A stretch of DNA of 9,678 nt from Clostridiales bacterium. Its GTDB lineage: Bacteria > Bacillota > Clostridia > Christensenellales > Aristaeellaceae. The notes beneath the pieces are model-generated. The model worked only from the letters and a program-made list of their open reading frames with translations. It had not been told where the DNA came from and made no database searches. Positions 6,875-9,678 of this stretch are shown piece by piece. The stretch lies in contig SFHU01000109.1 of assembly GCA_004555535.1 (NCBI GenBank), forward strand, positions 1-9,678, given 5' to 3'. A program made the position numbers and the translations under genes. Numbering within the stretch: the first letter of the stretch is position 1; every line of letters starts with the position of its first letter.

Positions 6875-6902
6875 TTGACAATTTCAAATTGTATGATATA
6901 AT
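6875..6902 (+). promoter_or_regulatory. Consensus promoter of the LacI-family regulator
   Basis: TTGACA (6875-6880) and TATAAT (6897-6902), both exact consensus hexamers, are separated by 16 bases. The start of transcription would be near 6909, leaving a leader of about 120 bases before the regulator ATG at 7029. So strong a promoter for a repressor gene suggests it is normally held down by the overlapping palindromes. No equally good promoter for the divergent SDR gene is visible. Confidence 0.85.
6878..6892. promoter_or_regulatory. 15-bp palindrome overlapping the -35 and spacer (operator candidate)
   Basis: ACAATTTCAAATTGT is a perfect palindrome with 7-base arms around a single C. It overlaps the last half of the -35 box and the start of the spacer of the regulator promoter, and lies 33 bases upstream of the SDR start codon. 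A protein bound here would block the regulator promoter and could also affect the SDR transcript. Confidence 0.55.
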
Positions 6903-6909
6903 GCAGCCA

Positions 6910-6928
6910 AACCGGCATGATGCCGGTT
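6910..6928. promoter_or_regulatory. 19-bp perfect palindrome at the transcription start (LacI-type operator candidate)
   Basis: AACCGGCATGATGCCGGTT has 9-base arms around a central G with no mismatch. It begins about one base after the predicted start of transcription of the LacI-family gene, the classic place for a repressor operator. The length and symmetry suit a LacI-family dimer, so autoregulation and control of the divergent SDR gene are likely. As RNA it could also fold, but there is no T-run, so it is not a terminator. Confidence 0.65.
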
Positions 6929-7028
6929 GCAAGCCCTCCGAAGTGTTGTAAATCCCGTTGCTTTGCGCCCGAGGCCGGAGCTTTGCAGAAGGATTGACAG
7001 AGTAAATGGATTTGACAGGAGCAGACGA

Positions 7029-8105
7029 ATGAAGCGAGCAACCATCCGGGACGTCGCGGAGGCGGCGGGCGTCTCCATCAGCACCGTGCATCAGGCGCTC
7101 AACGGGAAGAGCGGCGTGAGCCAGGCGACCCGGGAAAGGATCTGCCGTCTGGCGGAGGAGATGGGCTATCAGCCCAACGCGCTGGCCTCCGGCCTCAAGC
7201 GCAAGCCGCGGGTCATCGCGGTGATGCTGCCCAGCGAGGGCGGCAACAACCGGTTCTACTATCCGCCGATCTGGCGGGGCGTGCGCGAATACCTGGAGAG
7301 CGTTGCCGACCTCAACGTGGAGGCGATCGAGCTGCCGTATACGGCGCGCGATCCCGCGCTCTCCGAGGAGATCGTCGTGCTGCGCGAGCTGATCGAGGAG
7401 CACAGGATCGACGGGCTGCTGACGGTGGGGCACATGGATGCGCTGAGCGCGGGGGAATGGGACGCCATGAACCGGGACGGCATCGCCGTCGTGCAGACGG
7501 GCTCGGACAACGCGCTCAGCCATAGCCTCTGCTGCATCCAGCCGGACTATGACGTGATCGGCAGGACGATGGCGGAGCTGATCTTCAGCCGCATTCCGCC
7601 GTTTGGCAGCGTCGTGCTCTGCGCGGGCAACCCCAAGTGGCTCGCCCATTCGCTCGTCGTGCGCGGATTTGACGCCTACATCGAGGAAAACGGCATCCCC
7701 AATCTCGTCTACCGCAACTACTTCTGGGACACCAGCGAGGCGGCCTACCAGGCGATTCTGGAGCAGATCAGGCGGCCGGACGTCGCGGCCTGCTGCAGCG
7801 TGCTCTCCCAGGGCAGCGTGCTGATGGGGCGCGCGCTGGAGGAGAGCGGCAAGGCGGGAAGGCTGCTGGCCGTGGGCAGCGACCTGTCGGACGAGAGCAT
7901 CGACAGGCTGCGCCGGGGCGTGCTCAGCAACATCCTGCAGAAGAACCCGTATGCCCAGGGCTACCTGGGCGCAAAGTCCCTTGTGGAATACCTGGTGCAG
8001 GGCAGGCGGCCGGAGCAGCGCGACGTGCGCGTGGGCAGCGAGGTCGTCTTCCGCAGCAACCTGGTGATGTACGACAAGGGCAATTACCGCTCGCTGCTGA
8101 TTTAA
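7029..8105 (+). CDS. LacI-family transcriptional regulator
   Basis: A 358-residue protein. ATG 7029 follows AGGAG (7017-7021) with seven bases between; the frame is open further upstream but lacks a site there. The N-terminus is the LacI helix-turn-helix: TIRDVAEAAGVSISTVHQALNG at about 5-26 (STVHQ replaces the usual STVSR), then a TRERI helix, GYQPNALA at about 47-54 and the hinge helix. The rest is a periplasmic-binding-protein-like effector domain with an N-subdomain starting around RVIAVMLPSE. It would bind a sugar or sugar acid in the cytoplasm and change operator affinity. It is divergent from the SDR gene and convergent with the dehydratase, so these are probable targets. The ligand is unknown; an acid sugar matching the dehydratase is the simplest guess. 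A terminator follows 10 bases after the stop. Confidence 0.93.
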   Translation: MKRATIRDVAEAAGVSISTVHQALNGKSGVSQATRERICRLAEEMGYQPNALASGLKRKPRVIAVMLPSEGGNNRFYYPPIWRGVREYLESVADLNVEAIELPYTARDPALSEEIVVLRELIEEHRIDGLLTVGHMDALSAGEWDAMNRDGIAVVQTGSDNALSHSLCCIQPDYDVIGRTMAELIFSRIPPFGSVVLCAGNPKWLAHSLVVRGFDAYIEENGIPNLVYRNYFWDTSEAAYQAILEQIRRPDVAACCSVLSQGSVLMGRALEESGKAGRLLAVGSDLSDESIDRLRRGVLSNILQKNPYAQGYLGAKSLVEYLVQGRRPEQRDVRVGSEVVFRSNLVMYDKGNYRSLLI

Positions 8106-8115
8106 GAGAAGAAAC

Positions 8116-8158
8116 AGGCCGCCGCCGTGGGGGAAAAGCCCGCATGGCGGCGGCCTTT
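8116..8158 (+). terminator. GC-rich terminator after the LacI-family gene, possibly bidirectional
   Basis: AGGCCGCCGCC (8116-8126) pairs perfectly with GGCGGCGGCCT (8146-8156), and the loop can pair further through GGG/CCC. On the plus strand only TTT follows. On the minus strand the stem is followed by a T-rich stretch (complement of 8103-8115), so it could also stop transcripts coming from the dehydratase gene. Confidence 0.75.
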
Positions 8159-8183
8159 CGCATTCCTGATCTTATGGGAAACG

Positions 8184-8361
8184 TTGGGCTGCTGCCCAAA
8201 ACCGCCTGAGGGATTTTAGTCCGGGGAACTCGCATGGTCGCGCTGCGGCGCTCCCTGCGATTCCCGACGCTTCGTCTGCCTCTTTCCGCCATTGGCGGCG
8301 GCAGACTTCGGTCCCCTCAGACTCCCTTCTTCGCTTCGCGCTGATGAAGGCGATTCGGGAA
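8184..8361. repeat. Self-complementary intergenic element of unknown type
   Basis: This stretch between regulator and dehydratase holds no convincing gene. It holds several matched arms: TTGGGC/GCCCAA (8184-8189 with 8194-8199), CTGAGGG/CCCTCAG (8206-8212 with 8314-8320), TTCCCGA/TCGGGAA (8261-8267 with 8355-8361), GTCTGCC/GGCAGAC (8274-8280 with 8300-8306) and inside the last CCGCC/GGCGG (8286-8290 with 8294-8298). Two of the long-range pairs cross, so not all form together. It could be a dispersed REP/MITE-like repeat, a small RNA, or a structured 3' UTR of the dehydratase mRNA. Nothing here decides between these. Confidence 0.45.
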
Positions 8362-8364
8362 GGG

Positions 8365-8389
8365 ACCGGCATGAAGCAACCATGCCGGT
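8365..8389 (-). other. Hairpin at the dehydratase stop codon
   Basis: ACCGGCATG (8365-8373) and CATGCCGGT (8381-8389) form a perfect 9-bp stem with a 7-base loop. The stem includes the last base of the TAA stop of the minus-strand dehydratase. No T-run follows on either strand, so it is not a standard intrinsic terminator; mRNA 3' end protection or a binding site are alternatives. Its arm shares the ten bases AACCGGCATG with the operator candidate at 6910-6928. Confidence 0.55.
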
Positions 8390-9510
8390 TATTCGAGCTC
8401 CAGCACGCGATGGCTGCGGCAGCTCTTCTCGATGAGCTCCCAGTCGAGCTCCGCGCCGACGCCGGGGCCCTGCGGCACGTGGATGATGCCGTGCTCGTCG
8501 ATGGGCAGCAGGCCCTTCATCGGGAGCGTGTAATTCTCCTCGGGCACGAAATACTCGAAGAACTCGCAGTTCTTGATGGCGCAGCTGACGTGCAGGTTGA
8601 CCAGATCCATGTAGTTCATGGTCGTGGTGTGGATCTCGCAGTTGAGGCCGAAGGCTTCGGCGAGGTGCGCGATCTTGAGCGTGCCCGTGATGCCGTCCTT
8701 CCAGCTGACGTCCGCGCGGACGATGTCGGCGGCGTGCTGCGCGATGACCTGCGCGACGCCCCAGTGGCAGCCGCGGGTGGTCTCCGTGCCGGCGATGGGG
8801 ATGTCGAGCGTGCGGCACAGCTCGGTGTACTTGTAGAGCTCGAAGTCGCGGAAGGGCTCCTCAAACCAGCGGTAGCCGAGGCGCTCGAGCTGGCGGCCGA
8901 CGCGCACGGCCTCGTCGAGCGTGTAGTCGCCGACCGGGTCGCTCATGAGCAGGTAGTCCGGGCCGACGGCGTCGCGCACGGCCTGATGCACCTGCATATC
9001 GAACTCGACCGGTCCGCCCGGATGCGCCTTGTAGCCCGGGATGCCCTTGCTCTTGTAGTAGACGGCCTCGTCCACGTATTCCTTGACGGTGCCGTGGAAG
9101 TTGCCGCTGGCGTAGACGGGCAGGCTGTCGCGGCAGGCGCCGATGTATTTGTACAGCGGCAGGCCGGCCTCCTTCGCGCAGATATCCCACAGCGCGACAT
9201 CGACCGGGCCGGGGAGGAAGACGGGAAAGAACGCCTCGTGGCGGTCGATTACCCAGAGTTCCTGGAAGATCGCCTCGCGGTCGTGCGGGTCGCGCCCCAG
9301 GACGACGGGGCCGACGCTCTCCTGCAGATAGGCCTCGCTCACGGCGCCGCTGCGCGCGGCCATGCAGGTGGCGATGCCCTCGATGCCGGTGTCGGTGGTC
9401 AGCTTGATGACCAGCACATCCCAGCCCATCTTCGCGCCGCCCTGACGCTTTTCGTCGAAGAGACAGCGGCCGCGCTCGACCCACCAGGTTTCGAACTTCG
9501 TAATGATCAC
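8389..9510 (-). CDS. Enolase-superfamily acid-sugar dehydratase (mandelate racemase/galactonate dehydratase-like)
   Basis: A 373-residue protein starting at GTG 9510, fixed by AAGGAGGG (9517-9524) six bases upstream. Residues 1-120 form the capping domain that selects substrate; the rest is the TIM barrel. Visible active-site elements are KAH at 161-163, in the place of the KxK pair of mandelate racemase, metal ligands Asp191 (MSDPVG), Glu217 (WFEEP) and Glu243 (GTETT), and the Asp267/His294 dyad (RADVSWKDG, EIHTTT). This matches Mg-dependent enzymes that remove the alpha proton and dehydrate aldonic or aldaric acids to 2-keto-3-deoxy acids. The specific acid cannot be read; the Lys-x-His variant differs from well-known members. 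With the SDR and LacI-family genes it forms a sugar-acid catabolic locus. It has its own promoter, and a hairpin follows its stop. Confidence 0.9.
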   Translation of the reverse strand: MIITKFETWWVERGRCLFDEKRQGGAKMGWDVLVIKLTTDTGIEGIATCMAARSGAVSEAYLQESVGPVVLGRDPHDREAIFQELWVIDRHEAFFPVFLPGPVDVALWDICAKEAGLPLYKYIGACRDSLPVYASGNFHGTVKEYVDEAVYYKSKGIPGYKAHPGGPVEFDMQVHQAVRDAVGPDYLLMSDPVGDYTLDEAVRVGRQLERLGYRWFEEPFRDFELYKYTELCRTLDIPIAGTETTRGCHWGVAQVIAQHAADIVRADVSWKDGITGTLKIAHLAEAFGLNCEIHTTTMNYMDLVNLHVSCAIKNCEFFEYFVPEENYTLPMKGLLPIDEHGIIHVPQGPGVGAELDWELIEKSCRSHRVLELE

Positions 9511-9536
9511 GGAAAACCCTCCTTGATTGTCGTGAA

Positions 9537-9568
9537 TCGCAAACTGCGAAACAGGATGCGAAACGTTT
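9537..9568 (-). promoter_or_regulatory. Repeat-containing leader of the dehydratase gene (operator candidate)
   Basis: Within the roughly 70-base leader, TGCGAAAC occurs twice (9545-9552 and 9557-9564), twelve bases apart. TCGCA (9537-9541) forms an inverted pair with TGCGA (9545-9549), and the second repeat runs into the palindrome AAACGTTT (9561-9568), whose central CG resembles LacI-family operator cores. All lie downstream of the predicted start, suited to repression. It does not match the palindromes at 6878-6928. Confidence 0.45.
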
Positions 9569-9588
9569 TTTCTCTACACTCCGGCCTT

Positions 9589-9617
9589 ATTATAAAGGAT
9601 TTGAGGGGCGTTGTAAA
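9589..9617 (-). promoter_or_regulatory. Promoter of the dehydratase gene
   Basis: On the minus strand TTTACA (9612-9617) and a perfect TATAAT (9589-9594) are 17 bases apart. Transcription would begin near 9582, about 70 bases before the GTG start. Upstream, at 9632-9640, lies a 9-bp palindrome ACGATTCGT of unknown significance. The remaining AT-rich bases to 9678 hold no gene that I can support. Confidence 0.8.
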
Positions 9618-9678
9618 GGCAAAAGCAAGAAACGATTCGTCAATTTTTCCTAGATTTCAGGGTTTGGAAATCTTAGCG

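Noticed and set aside
5847..6878. Plus-strand frame of 343 codons across the SDR gene
   Set aside because: It is a shadow of the minus-strand SDR gene and crosses the SOS promoter and the terminator without a credible start site.
6994..7017. TTGACA sequences at 6994 and 7012 as extra promoters
   Set aside because: No matching -10 box lies 16-18 bases downstream of either.
6846..7649. N-terminal extension of the SDR frame to 7649
   Set aside because: The extension runs antisense to the LacI-family gene and through its promoter; the ribosome site and Rossmann start fix ATG 6845.
9557..9574. CcpA cre site at the dehydratase leader
   Set aside because: TG and the central CG are one base too far apart for the cre consensus, and the other half does not match.

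Overview
The window looks like a GC-rich Firmicutes chromosome or metagenomic contig, most likely class Clostridia. The grounds are strong AGGAGG-type ribosome binding sites before almost every gene, consensus sigma-A-like promoters in short AT-rich gaps, intrinsic terminators, and a gene set typical of Clostridia: an XRE/S24 regulator, a small conserved protein, a Y-family polymerase and a YolD-like protein, plus an HprK-like/radical SAM/PqqD cassette. The genus cannot be named from this sequence. There are no rRNA, tRNA, CRISPR or insertion-sequence features.

Region 1 (1-2657, plus strand) is a compact co-transcribed set. It has the 3' end of an unrecognised Gly/Asn/Thr-rich protein, an HPr-kinase-like ATPase, a radical SAM protein with a SPASM-type C-terminal cysteine cluster, and a PqqD-like peptide-binding protein. 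The last three overlap or couple translationally and resemble a RiPP-type peptide-modification cassette. No obvious short precursor gene lies in the window. The truncated upstream protein, or something further upstream, may be the substrate.

Region 2 (5939 down to 2658, minus strand) is an SOS-like mutagenesis operon. A promoter at 5910-5939 drives an XRE/S24 self-cleaving-type repressor, a roughly 96-residue conserved protein, a Y-family translesion polymerase and a YolD-like protein. Its last gene meets the PqqD gene tail to tail with no intergenic base.

Region 3 (6033-9678) is a sugar-acid catabolism locus. It holds an SDR oxidoreductase (minus), a divergent LacI-family regulator (plus), and an enolase-superfamily acid-sugar dehydratase (minus) convergent with the regulator. 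The SDR-regulator gap holds a perfect-consensus promoter plus a 15-bp and a 19-bp palindrome, which are good operator candidates. Between the regulator and the dehydratase lies about 280 bp without a gene, containing a terminator and a strongly self-complementary element of unknown nature. The dehydratase has its own promoter and a repeat-containing leader.
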